NCBI GenBank assembly: GCA_030642225.1
Contig: DAOWOC010000081.1
Coordinates: 1-5,769 of the forward strand
Direction: 5' to 3'
DNA: 5,769 nt
DNA from: Deltaproteobacteria bacterium
GTDB lineage: Bacteria; Desulfobacterota; DAOWOC01
A program made the translations under genes and the position numbers. The notes under the pieces are model-generated. The model ran no database searches and was not told the origin of the DNA. It saw only the letters and a program-made list of their open reading frames with translations. The first letter of the stretch is position 1. Every line of letters begins with the position of its first letter. Positions 1-5,769 of this stretch are shown in pieces.

Positions 1-18
1 GAAGCGGTTTAGTTCAAC

Positions 19-82
19 AGGATATTACTTTTATCCAGCCGGGTTTTTTAAAACTCAAATGCCGGCTGGACAGTTCTATCCT
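19..82. repeat. Nested inverted repeat downstream of serC
   Basis: A perfect 9-bp inverted repeat, TCCAGCCGG at 34-42 and CCGGCTGGA at 62-70, has a 19-base AT-rich loop. An outer pair, AGGATA at 19-24 and TATCCT at 77-82, flanks it. It starts 17 bases past the serC stop, so it could be an mRNA 3' hairpin. No T-run follows the stem on either strand, so it is not a classical intrinsic terminator. A TAG at 10-12 could end a convergent plus-strand gene, but nine bases of reading frame are too few to claim one. No ATG start is visible on the minus strand between 98 and 1. Confidence 0.5.
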
Positions 83-98
83 TTGCAGTGTTACTCTC

Positions 99-1184
99 CT
101 ACCCGTTTTTACGCGCAAATTCACCCATAAATTCCACTAATCTTTCAATGCCTTCTATTGACATGGCATTATATATGGATGCCCTGCATCCGCCTACTGA
201 ACGATGCCCCTTTAATCCGCCAAGACCATTTTCAGTTGCATCCGCAATAAATTTTTTCTCTAAATCCTCTGATAAAAGCCTGAAGGTTACATTCATCAAA
301 GAACGGCTGTCAAGATCAGCAGTGCCTTTATAAAGTGTATTATTATCAATAAAATCATAGAGGATAGCTGCTTTTTTTCTGTTTAATTCCTCCATTTTGG
401 AAAGCCCGCCAATGGTCTCCTCAATCCATTTCATAACAAGCTGAACAACATAAATAGCAAAGCAGGGCGGTGTGTTGTACATTGAATTTTTATCAGCATA
501 TGTTGTATATTTGAGCATTGATGGCAGATTATCTGGAATTTTTTCAAGCATATCCTTTCTTATTATGGCAAGGGTAACTCCGGCAGGTCCCATATTCTTT
601 TGCGCACCGGCATAAACAAGACCGAATTTATCAATATTAAAAGATCTTGAAAATATATCAGATGACATATCACTAATTACAGGAACCCCTTTGGTATCTG
701 AAAAATCTGCCCATTGTGTGCCTTTTATTGTATTATTGGATGTTATATGCACATAAGCAGCATCTGCAGTTAAATTTAATTCTTTGGGAATGTAGGAAAA
801 ATTCCTGTCTTCAGAGGATGCGGTCTCAATCACCTTTTTCCCCTGGATCACAGCTTCTTTAAAGGCCTTTGTCGACCATGTCCCTGTATTTATATAATCA
901 GCGGTTTCATTGTCCTTTAAAAAATTCATGGGGATCATTGCAAACTGCATGGATGCCCCGCCCTGCATAAAAAGGACTTCATGTTCGTCTCCTATATTCA
1001 AAAGACGTTTTATCCTTATAATTGCATCATTAATAATATCATCAAACCACTTGGAACGATGGCTTATCTCCATAACAGACATGCCACAACCTTTATAATT
1101 ATCAAGTCCCGACTGAATCTCCTTAATGACACTCAAGGGTAATGTTGCAGGACCGGCATTAAAATTAAAAATTCTTTGTGACAT
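99..1184 (-). CDS. serC: Phosphoserine aminotransferase SerC
   Basis: Cytosolic PLP-dependent class V aminotransferase. It converts 3-phosphohydroxypyruvate and glutamate to O-phosphoserine and 2-oxoglutarate, the second step of serine synthesis; in some bacteria the enzyme also serves PLP synthesis. The 361-aa protein matches the usual family length and opens with the typical FNFNAGPATLP. Visible landmarks are QGGAS (74-78, cofactor phosphate region), SDMSSD with Asp172 (expected to contact the PLP pyridine nitrogen), and AGAQKNMGP with Lys196 as the Schiff-base lysine. The C-terminal GLKGHRSVGGCRASIYNA (about 323-340) is the substrate-binding small-domain signature. The start is well supported: AAGGAG (plus-strand 1192-1197) lies 7 bases before the ATG. 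It follows tsaC by 53 bases on the same strand and is probably the third gene of the purE operon. serA might follow beyond the window edge, but this is not visible. Confidence 0.97.
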   Translation of the reverse strand: MSQRIFNFNAGPATLPLSVIKEIQSGLDNYKGCGMSVMEISHRSKWFDDIINDAIIRIKRLLNIGDEHEVLFMQGGASMQFAMIPMNFLKDNETADYINTGTWSTKAFKEAVIQGKKVIETASSEDRNFSYIPKELNLTADAAYVHITSNNTIKGTQWADFSDTKGVPVISDMSSDIFSRSFNIDKFGLVYAGAQKNMGPAGVTLAIIRKDMLEKIPDNLPSMLKYTTYADKNSMYNTPPCFAIYVVQLVMKWIEETIGGLSKMEELNRKKAAILYDFIDNNTLYKGTADLDSRSLMNVTFRLLSEDLEKKFIADATENGLGGLKGHRSVGGCRASIYNAMSIEGIERLVEFMGEFARKNG

Positions 1185-1237
1185 AATTTTTCTCCTTAAA
1201 AATTATCATTTATAATTACTGATTTTATAAAAAAATT

Positions 1238-1861
1238 TTAACAAACATTAAATTCATTTTTAATTTTTGTGTAAAGCGCACCATGCCTTATAAACCGCAG
1301 TTCATACCCGGAGCAGTCTATAATTGTTGAAGCCAGCCCTCCTCTTGTTTCACCGCCATCAATAATTAAAGGGATCAAACCATTTAACTGGATACTGACC
1401 TGAGCTGCAGTAATACATGAAGAAGTATTGCTTTTATTTGCCGAAGTTGCAGTTACAGGGCATGAAAGCTCCTTTGTCAACGCAAGACAAAAAGGATGGC
1501 TTGAAACACGGACAGCAACACGCCCCATGCCATCAACAATCCCATGAGGCAGGTCTTTTTTCCCTTTTAATACAAGAGTAAGGGGTCCTGGCCAGAACCT
1601 TTTCATAAGTTCTGTGGCAATCTCAGAGATATCATGGCAGATTTCTCTGACCATGATCTGATCCGAGGCGATTATCGGCAGGGGTTTGTCTTTTTGCCTG
1701 TCCTTTATACAAAAAATTTTTTTTATAGCATCTTGATCAAAAGCGCTGCACCCAAGGCCGTAAAAGGTCTCGGTCGGAATAGCCACTACCCCGCCATTTT
1801 TCAATATGTCAATCGCAACATCAAATGTTTGCGTTGAATTTTTTTTAATACTCGTCTTCAT
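1238..1861 (-). CDS. tsaC: L-threonylcarbamoyladenylate synthase (YrdC/TsaC family)
   Basis: Cytosolic YrdC-domain enzyme expected to make threonylcarbamoyl-AMP from threonine, bicarbonate and ATP, the first step of the universal tRNA t6A37 modification. At 207 aa it is a single YrdC domain without the C-terminal Sua5 extension. Family motifs are PTETFYGLG (29-37), KDRQKDKPLPI (53-63, the K-x-R and K-P substrate-binding residues), WPGPLTLVL (90-98), RVAVRVSSHP (114-123), TATSAN (137-142, the S-x-N motif) and STIID (178-182). The start lies 9 bases after the purE stop. An in-frame TAG just upstream (the purE stop region) rules out a longer protein. No Shine-Dalgarno sequence is visible, so translation probably depends on coupling to purE. 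The YciO paralogue group is the main alternative, but the full K-x-R and S-x-N set favours TsaC. Confidence 0.92.
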   Translation of the reverse strand: MKTSIKKNSTQTFDVAIDILKNGGVVAIPTETFYGLGCSAFDQDAIKKIFCIKDRQKDKPLPIIASDQIMVREICHDISEIATELMKRFWPGPLTLVLKGKKDLPHGIVDGMGRVAVRVSSHPFCLALTKELSCPVTATSANKSNTSSCITAAQVSIQLNGLIPLIIDGGETRGGLASTIIDCSGYELRFIRHGALYTKIKNEFNVC

Positions 1862-1870
1862 ATTTAAAAT

Positions 1871-2371
1871 CTAAAGGTCATTTTCAAGCTTCTCAGCCTT
1901 TTTAAGCACTTTTTCTGTCATTTTAGTCTTATATTGAAACAATTTTTGAGCAAGTTCAATATCGCCAAGCGCAAGTATCTCAACTGCAAGGATTGCCGCA
2001 TTAATTGCCCCTGGTTTACCTATTGCCACGGTTGCAACCGGAATACCTGCTGGCATCTGCACGGTTGCAAAAAGAGCATCCTGTCCATTAAGAGGTGTGG
2101 CATTTAAAGGTACCCCAATAACAGGCAGTATAGTATGGGATGCTATCACACCGGCAAGATGCGCTGCCCCCCCTGCACCTGCAATAATCACCCTGACGCC
2201 CCGGTCCGCAGCTGTTTTTGCAAACTCAGCCGTCTGTAAAGGAGCACGATGGGCAGATCTGATAGTCATCTCATAAGACACATTAAACTTTTCAAGTATT
2301 GCAGCAGCTTCCTTCATAACAGGGATATCTGAATCACTGCCCATCACAATGGCAACCAGGGTATCCTTCAT
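1871..2371 (-). CDS. purE: N5-carboxyaminoimidazole ribonucleotide mutase PurE (class I)
   Basis: Cytosolic purine-synthesis enzyme that rearranges N5-CAIR to 4-carboxyaminoimidazole ribonucleotide. The 166-aa length is typical of bacterial class I PurE. Motifs in order: MGSDSD (10-15, phosphate and ribose binding), SAHR (39-42, with His41 matching the catalytic histidine), AGAGGAAHLAG (64-74), GVP (86-88) and VQMPAGIPVATVAIG (104-118). The start is supported by AAGGAG (plus-strand 2379-2384), 7 bases before the ATG, and by a promoter-like sequence about 50-75 bases upstream. It is the first gene of the leftward group purE-tsaC-serC. Neither purK nor another purine gene is adjacent. Class II (direct AIR carboxylase) activity is less likely given the conserved class I motifs, but sequence alone does not exclude it. 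Confidence 0.96.
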   Translation of the reverse strand: MKDTLVAIVMGSDSDIPVMKEAAAILEKFNVSYEMTIRSAHRAPLQTAEFAKTAADRGVRVIIAGAGGAAHLAGVIASHTILPVIGVPLNATPLNGQDALFATVQMPAGIPVATVAIGKPGAINAAILAVEILALGDIELAQKLFQYKTKMTEKVLKKAEKLENDL

Positions 2372-2417
2372 CTATATTCTCCTTAACAGGCTTAAAATTG
2401 TAAAAAATCTGGTCTGC

Positions 2418-2447
2418 TTTATAACGTATTTAGATATTTGAAGTCAA
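2418..2447 (-). promoter_or_regulatory. Putative sigma70 promoter of the purE operon
   Basis: Read on the minus strand, TTGACT (plus 2442-2447) is followed after 18 bases by TATAAA (plus 2418-2423). Each box matches the sigma70 consensus at five of six positions. This would start transcription roughly 40 bases before the purE ATG, leaving room for its AAGGAG. AT-rich DNA gives chance matches, so this is a prediction. No PurR-type operator is recognised with confidence. Confidence 0.5.
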
Positions 2448-2550
2448 AGCATTATAAAAATCATGGTCAAGATAATAAAATATCAGCAAATCACATATCC
2501 TCATCCTATATATATTTAAAAACAAAAAAATCGTGATTTTATGCATCTTT

Positions 2551-2577
2551 ATACCCCATAAATAATAACAGGGGTAT
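2551..2577. promoter_or_regulatory. Palindrome ATACCCC-N13-GGGGTAT, possible operator
   Basis: ATACCCC (2551-2557) and GGGGTAT (2571-2577) are perfect 7-bp inverted arms around a 13-base AT-only-but-one spacer. The arms stand out as the main GC-rich spots in this AT-rich region. Their centres are about 20 bp apart, roughly two helical turns, which would suit a dimeric regulator. No T-run follows on either strand, so a terminator is less likely. No known regulator motif is assigned. Confidence 0.4.
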
Positions 2578-2614
2578 CCCAAAATAATATGTTAAATAAT
2601 ATATTTAAAAATAA

Positions 2615-2664
2615 AATATTTAAAAAATAATTTCGCAAACCTTAATATTTAAAAAATAATTTCG
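2615..2664. repeat. 21-bp perfect direct repeat, two copies
   Basis: Two identical 21-bp copies lie at 2615-2635 and 2644-2664, separated by 8 bases (period 29). Each begins AATATTTAAAAAATAA and ends TTTCG. Shorter copies of the ATATTTAAAAA core lie upstream at 2601 and 2512. The shared TTTCG end is not simple AT sequence, which argues against pure low-complexity coincidence. Function is unknown: a regulator or nucleoid-protein binding array, or a local duplication, would both fit. Confidence 0.75.
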
Positions 2665-2748
2665 TAATTTCATCATTTTTTTATTTATACTCCTTGCAAA
2701 ATCATATGAGTGTCTCTTATTTTACTTGTAATAGAAATTATATCTTAG

Positions 2749-2790
2749 TATATTAAATTATTGTCATGATATATTAAGATGATATATTAA
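2749..2790. repeat. TATATTAA repeats overlapping the kor promoter
   Basis: TATATTAA occurs at 2749-2756, 2770-2777 and 2783-2790. The last two sit in a larger identical unit, TGATATATTAA (2767-2777 and 2780-2790), offset by 13 bases. These units lie between and over the proposed -35 and -10 boxes of the kor operon. They could be an operator or duplicated promoter boxes, or chance in AT-rich DNA. Confidence 0.45.
2761..2788 (+). promoter_or_regulatory. Putative sigma70 promoter of korDABC
   Basis: TTGTCA (2761-2766) is followed after 16 bases by TATATT (2783-2788), each five of six to the sigma70 consensus. Transcription would begin near 2795, giving a leader of about 28 bases before korD. 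The earlier TATATTAA copy at 2770 is too close to this -35 to act as its -10. The surrounding AT richness lowers confidence. Confidence 0.5.
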
Positions 2791-2822
2791 ATTTTAATAA
2801 AAATTTTTCAGAGTAAATAAAA

Positions 2823-3122
2823 ATGAGATTATGGCGTGTCCCTTTTGATACTAATGAAATAGAGGTATCCAAGGGCATAATACATATTATTGAAGACAGA
2901 TGTAAAGGTTGCGGATTCTGCATTGAATTTTGTCCGCGTGAGGTACTTGAATTTTCAGACAATTTTAATATAAAGGGATATTATCCACCAAAGGTAGTAA
3001 AACCCGATGCATGTGTCAACTGCCATTACTGTGAGATAATATGCCCGGAATTTGCAATATATTCGATTGAAGACATTAACCATGCAGTAAACTCTAAAAA
3101 CCAAAAACAAGATATTAATTAA
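2823..3122 (+). CDS. korD: 2-oxoglutarate:ferredoxin oxidoreductase delta subunit, 2x[4Fe-4S] ferredoxin
   Basis: Small cytosolic ferredoxin-like subunit (99 aa) that passes electrons from the catalytic subunits to free ferredoxin. It has two complete C-x2-C-x2-C-x3-C-P motifs, Cys27/30/33/37 (CKGCGFCIEFCP) and Cys64/67/70/74 (CVNCHYCEIICP), each expected to share in binding a [4Fe-4S] cluster. The ATG is the only methionine in the protein, so no internal ATG start competes. The ribosome site is weak (CAGAG, 2809-2813, 9 bases upstream). It is first in the operon, and its stop lies 2 bases before korA. The position before korA and the two-cluster layout identify it as the delta subunit; alone it could be any small ferredoxin. 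The lysine- and asparagine-rich last ten residues look unstructured. Confidence 0.93.
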   Translation: MRLWRVPFDTNEIEVSKGIIHIIEDRCKGCGFCIEFCPREVLEFSDNFNIKGYYPPKVVKPDACVNCHYCEIICPEFAIYSIEDINHAVNSKNQKQDIN

Positions 3123-3124
3123 TT

Positions 3125-4273
3125 ATGAGCAAAAATGTAAATACAGGTGAATATTTTATTACAGGTGATGTGGCTTGCGCTGAAGGAGCACTTGCAGCTG
3201 GATGCGGTTTTTTTGGGGGATATCCAATAACACCTGCAACCGAGGTTGCGGAACATATTGCCGCGAGACTGCCGGATTTAGGCGGTGTATATATCCAGTT
3301 AGAGGATGAGATAGCAGCTATTGCCTCTGTACTCGGGGCATCATGGGCAGGAGTAAAAAGCATGACAGCTACTTCCGGCCCCGGCTTCAGCCTGATGATG
3401 GAGAATATAGGTTTGGGTATCTGTACTGAAACCCCATGCGTAATTGTCAATATCCAGAGAGCCGGGCCGTCAACCGGTCTGCCTACCCTTGGCGCTCAGG
3501 GGGATATGATGCAGGCCAGATGGGGCTCGCATGGTCATTATGAAATAATCGCTCTTTCTCCCTCATCTCCACAGGAAATTTTTTATCAGACCATTGAGGC
3601 CTTTAATCTTAGTGAAAAATACAGACTGCCTGTATTGATTATGAGTGATGAGGCTATAGGCCATATTAGCGAACGTGTCATTATACCAAAGGCCAGGGAT
3701 ATTAAACTGATTTCCAGGATTAAACCAAAGGGCAAAAAAAATTATTTCAAACCTTACCAGCCGGAAGGACATTTGGGAATACCACCCATGGCTGATATAG
3801 GCGAGGGGTATAACCTTCACATCACAGGACTTACCCATGACCATAAAGGGTATCCTGATATGACACCTGAAGGCCAGGAAGAGATGGTCAACAGGTTGAT
3901 AAAAAAGATCAAAGATAACCGTGATGATATTATCCGTACTGAAGATTATCGCATGGATGATGCGGAAATTGTAATAGTCTCTTATGGAGTTTCAGCCCGC
4001 AGCAGTCTTGCAGCTGTTGACATTGCAAGGGCTCAGGGCATTAAGGCAGGATTGTTCAGACTTATTACTGTCTGGCCGTTTTCCGAACTCAGGATAAAGG
4101 AACTTGCAAAAAAGATACGGGGCTTTGTTACTGTTGAACTCAACCTCGGCCAGATACACCTTGAGGTAGAACGCGCTGCAGGTGGAAATGCCCCTGCTTT
4201 TCTTGTGGGGCATCATGGAGGCACGGTTATATCACCGGAAACTATTGTTGAAGCACTTAAAAATAACTTTTAA
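3125..4273 (+). CDS. korA: 2-oxoglutarate:ferredoxin oxidoreductase alpha subunit
   Basis: Alpha subunit (382 aa, usual length) of a CoA-dependent 2-oxoacid:ferredoxin oxidoreductase: 2-oxoglutarate, CoA and oxidised ferredoxin give succinyl-CoA, CO2 and reduced ferredoxin, in principle reversibly. The N-terminal half is the pyrimidine-binding domain, with YPITPATE (33-40, the YPITP motif that contacts the 2-oxoacid), SGPGFSLMMENIG (84-96), QRAGPSTGLPT (111-121) and QGDMMQARWGSHGHYE (125-140). Domain II (about 280-365) ends in GHHGGTVISPETI. The GPSTGLPT and QGDMMQARWG segments resemble KorA more than pyruvate enzymes. A branched-chain 2-oxoacid (VOR-like) substrate cannot be excluded. The start lies 2 bases after the korD stop with no clear Shine-Dalgarno sequence, so translational coupling is likely. 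Confidence 0.93.
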   Translation: MSKNVNTGEYFITGDVACAEGALAAGCGFFGGYPITPATEVAEHIAARLPDLGGVYIQLEDEIAAIASVLGASWAGVKSMTATSGPGFSLMMENIGLGICTETPCVIVNIQRAGPSTGLPTLGAQGDMMQARWGSHGHYEIIALSPSSPQEIFYQTIEAFNLSEKYRLPVLIMSDEAIGHISERVIIPKARDIKLISRIKPKGKKNYFKPYQPEGHLGIPPMADIGEGYNLHITGLTHDHKGYPDMTPEGQEEMVNRLIKKIKDNRDDIIRTEDYRMDDAEIVIVSYGVSARSSLAAVDIARAQGIKAGLFRLITVWPFSELRIKELAKKIRGFVTVELNLGQIHLEVERAAGGNAPAFLVGHHGGTVISPETIVEALKNNF

Positions 4274-4287
4274 TAAATGATAAAAAT

Positions 4288-5142
4288 ATGAAAAATTCCA
4301 GTTTAAGCAATAAACACCCGCTTGATGAACTTATCCGGACAGATAGAATCCCTCATATCTGGTGTCCTGGATGCGGTGTTGGCACTGTTTTTTCCTCATT
4401 CCTTATAGCTCTGCGGGAAAGCGGCATTGACCTTAAAAACACTGTAGTTGTTTCAGGCATAGGGTGCAGCGGACGTGCAGCAGGTTATGTTAAACTTGAT
4501 TCATTCCATACAACCCATGGACGCGCTATTCCTTTTGCAACAGGTATAAAACTGGCCAATCCCGACCTGAATGTTATTGTATTCAGCGGTGATGGGGATC
4601 TTTTTGCAATCGGGGGAAATCACTTTATTCACGCAGCACGCAGGAATGTAGACTTAACTGTTATATGCGTCAATAACTTTACCTATGGTATGACCGGCGG
4701 CCAGGCAGCAGCCACAACCCCATCTATGGCCAAAACGACAACCACACCAAAAGGCAATTCGGAATCTCCATTTAATTTACCACACCTTGCATATGCATCA
4801 GGTGCAACTTATGTCGCAAGATGGACTATGCTCCATGCCAGAGACTTAACAGAGGCTATCAAGGAAGCAATTTTAAAACGCGGTTTTTCGTTTATAGAGG
4901 CATTGGCCCCGTGTCCAACCGGATATGGAAGACGCAACAAAGAACAACCGCTTCAAACACTTAAAATTTATCAGGAAAAGGCCATTATAAAAAATGGCGC
5001 TAATCCGGCGGAAGCGGATATTGATTTTAACAAAGGGATAATCCTGGGGAAATTTATTGATATTAAAAAACCTACCTGGCTTGATACGTATAACAGTATC
5101 TACAGGCCTCAGGACAATTCCGATATAATTGACGCGGCTTAA
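4288..5142 (+). CDS. korB: 2-oxoglutarate:ferredoxin oxidoreductase beta subunit (ThDP-binding)
   Basis: Beta subunit (284 aa) that binds thiamine diphosphate and the catalytic-site [4Fe-4S] cluster. WCPGCG (25-30), GIGCSGR (57-63) and PCPTGYG (208-214) supply Cys26, Cys29, Cys60 and Cys209, the expected cluster ligands. TTHGRAIPFATGIKLANP (75-92) is a family signature. The ThDP/Mg motif starts with GDGD (101-104) and closes with NN (129-130) before FTYGMTGGQ. It starts 14 bases after korA with no recognisable Shine-Dalgarno sequence; its ATG is preceded by an AT-rich stretch. The last 14 bases overlap a possible TTG start for korC that I do not favour. The set of motifs is complete and no truncation is seen. 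Confidence 0.95.
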   Translation: MKNSSLSNKHPLDELIRTDRIPHIWCPGCGVGTVFSSFLIALRESGIDLKNTVVVSGIGCSGRAAGYVKLDSFHTTHGRAIPFATGIKLANPDLNVIVFSGDGDLFAIGGNHFIHAARRNVDLTVICVNNFTYGMTGGQAAATTPSMAKTTTTPKGNSESPFNLPHLAYASGATYVARWTMLHARDLTEAIKEAILKRGFSFIEALAPCPTGYGRRNKEQPLQTLKIYQEKAIIKNGANPAEADIDFNKGIILGKFIDIKKPTWLDTYNSIYRPQDNSDIIDAA

Positions 5143-5152
5143 TATATTACTT

Positions 5153-5749
5153 ATGAAAAAAACAAAAAATATGCAGGAAATCGTTATTACAGGTTTTGGC
5201 GGACAGGGCATAGTGCTTACAGGCCGTATCGTGGCAAAAGCAGCCGCACTCGGGGATCGTAAGCAGAGCACTCTTGTCCAGTCATACGGGCCTGAGGCAA
5301 GAGGGGGGGCATGCAGTGCCCAGGTGATAATCTCGGATAAGGCAATCCATTATCCATATATTACTACCCCTGATATCCTTGTCTGTATGTCACAGGGTGC
5401 ATATGATAAATTTTATCCTACACTCAGGGAAACAGGAACCCTGATTATTGACCATGATCTTGTAAAACCTAAGAAACTTAAGGGACATGAGGTCTTAAGT
5501 ATTCCGGCTACACGAATAGCCGGGGAACTTGGCAAAAAAATGATTGCCAATATAATTATGATAGGATTTATCACAAGCATCACCGGCGCTATCTCTTTAA
5601 AAGCATCTATCGGCACTGTAAAAAGCTCAGTACCCAAGGGCACGGAAGAGCTTAATATCTCAGCATTCAATAAGGGATATGAATATGGACTCGCACTCCT
5701 TAAAGGACGCAAGAAAAAGGCCTCAGGTTACAGGGAGGCAGGGACATGA
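5153..5749 (+). CDS. korC: 2-oxoglutarate:ferredoxin oxidoreductase gamma subunit
   Basis: Gamma subunit (198 aa from this start) of the same oxidoreductase; the domain shapes the holoenzyme and is associated with CoA use in this family. Hallmarks are EIVITGFGGQGIVLTGRIVA near the N-terminus and SYGPEARGGACSAQVIIS further on. The frame is also open to a TTG at 5129 inside korB, adding eight residues that look unlike the family start. I chose the ATG at 5153, 10 bases after the korB stop. A further ATG at 5171 (MQEIV) is equally compatible with homology. None of the three has a good Shine-Dalgarno sequence. The protein ends in a basic tail (GRKKKASGYR), and its TGA overlaps the next gene's ATG. 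Confidence 0.93.
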   Translation: MKKTKNMQEIVITGFGGQGIVLTGRIVAKAAALGDRKQSTLVQSYGPEARGGACSAQVIISDKAIHYPYITTPDILVCMSQGAYDKFYPTLRETGTLIIDHDLVKPKKLKGHEVLSIPATRIAGELGKKMIANIIMIGFITSITGAISLKASIGTVKSSVPKGTEELNISAFNKGYEYGLALLKGRKKKASGYREAGT

Positions 5750-5769
5750 AAACCGAGAAAAACCGTTTA
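5746..5769 (+). CDS. Start of a further operon gene, cut by the window end
   Basis: An ATG at 5746 overlaps the korC stop as ATGA, and eight codons (MKTEKNRL) stay open to the window end. AGGGAGG at 5732-5738, 7 bases before the ATG, is the strongest ribosome site on the plus strand here. The overlap and the site indicate a co-transcribed gene after korC. Eight residues are too few to identify a product, and no function is proposed. Confidence 0.6.

Larger units (their letters stand above)
2372..2822. other. AT-rich divergent intergenic region, no gene seen
   Basis: This 451-bp region separates the leftward purE operon from the rightward kor operon and has no convincing coding sequence on either strand. 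It is strikingly AT-rich: only one G or C occurs in the fifty bases 2581-2630. It holds candidate promoters for both operons and several repeats listed separately. ATATTTAAAAA occurs four times, at 2512-2522, 2601-2611, 2616-2626 and 2645-2655. A 14-bp near-palindrome, AAAATCGTGATTTT, lies at 2527-2540. I recognise no tRNA, riboswitch or known small RNA in it. Confidence 0.8.

Noticed and set aside
88..333. Plus-strand 81-aa open frame opposite the serC 3' end
   Set aside because: Antisense to the conserved C-terminal part of SerC; no ribosome site or motif.
2527..2540. AAAATCGTGATTTT as a defined operator
   Set aside because: A perfect 6-bp arm palindrome is readily produced by chance in such AT-rich DNA, and it matches no regulator motif I can name; it is recorded only within the intergenic entry.
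2601..2664. CRISPR array
   Set aside because: Only two full repeat copies with an 8-base spacer, no cas genes, and AT-rich low-complexity units.
2685..2700. TTGCA near 2694 as a sigma54 -12 element
   Set aside because: No matching TGGC -24 element lies at the required spacing upstream.
2774..2962. Minus-strand 62-aa open frame over the kor promoter and korD start
   Set aside because: It is antisense to the conserved ferredoxin gene, has no recognisable motif, and its 3' half runs into promoter-like AT sequence.
3115..3450. Minus-strand 111-aa open frame opposite korA
   Set aside because: Shadow of the conserved korA coding sequence; composition is proline/alanine/serine-rich as expected for an antisense frame, with no family motif.
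4873..5271. Minus-strand 132-aa open frame opposite korB/korC
   Set aside because: It spans two well-supported genes on the other strand and shows no domain of its own.
5303..5309. Run of seven G in korC as a possible frameshift or sequencing error
   Set aside because: The frame stays intact through the conserved GPEARGG motif and on to the C-terminus, so no frameshift is needed.

Overview
The window reads as an ordinary chromosomal stretch from an anaerobic bacterium. The protein style (SerC, PurE and a four-subunit ferredoxin-dependent 2-oxoacid oxidoreductase) and the moderately AT-rich genes with very AT-rich spacers suggest a Desulfobacterota (deltaproteobacterial) sulfate reducer or relative. 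That placement is an inference from sequence style; no rRNA or other taxonomic marker is present.

Layout: bases 1-98 are a non-coding flank with a nested inverted repeat just beyond the serC stop. From 2371 down to 99 on the minus strand lies a probable three-gene operon, purE - tsaC (YrdC/Sua5 family) - serC, covering purine synthesis, tRNA t6A modification and serine synthesis. Bases 2372-2822 form a 451-bp, extremely AT-rich divergent intergenic region. It carries a plausible sigma70-type promoter facing each way, a 21-bp perfect direct repeat, further copies of its ATATTTAAAAA core, a GC-tipped palindrome and a tandem repeat over the rightward promoter. From 2823 to 5749 on the plus strand lies korD-korA-korB-korC, followed by the first eight codons of another gene overlapping korC by ATGA.

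Function: KorDABC together would form a 2-oxoglutarate (or related 2-oxoacid):ferredoxin oxidoreductase. KorD carries two [4Fe-4S] clusters, KorA the 2-oxoacid-binding YPITP motif, KorB the thiamine diphosphate site and a cysteine set for a third cluster, and KorC the gamma domain. In an anaerobe it would link 2-oxoglutarate, CoA, succinyl-CoA, CO2 and reduced ferredoxin, in the oxidative or the reductive TCA direction. The leftward operon is housekeeping metabolism.

All complete genes look intact, with key motifs present and lengths normal. I found no defence system, mobile element, CRISPR array, RNA gene or evident novel system. The least explained part is the divergent intergenic region.
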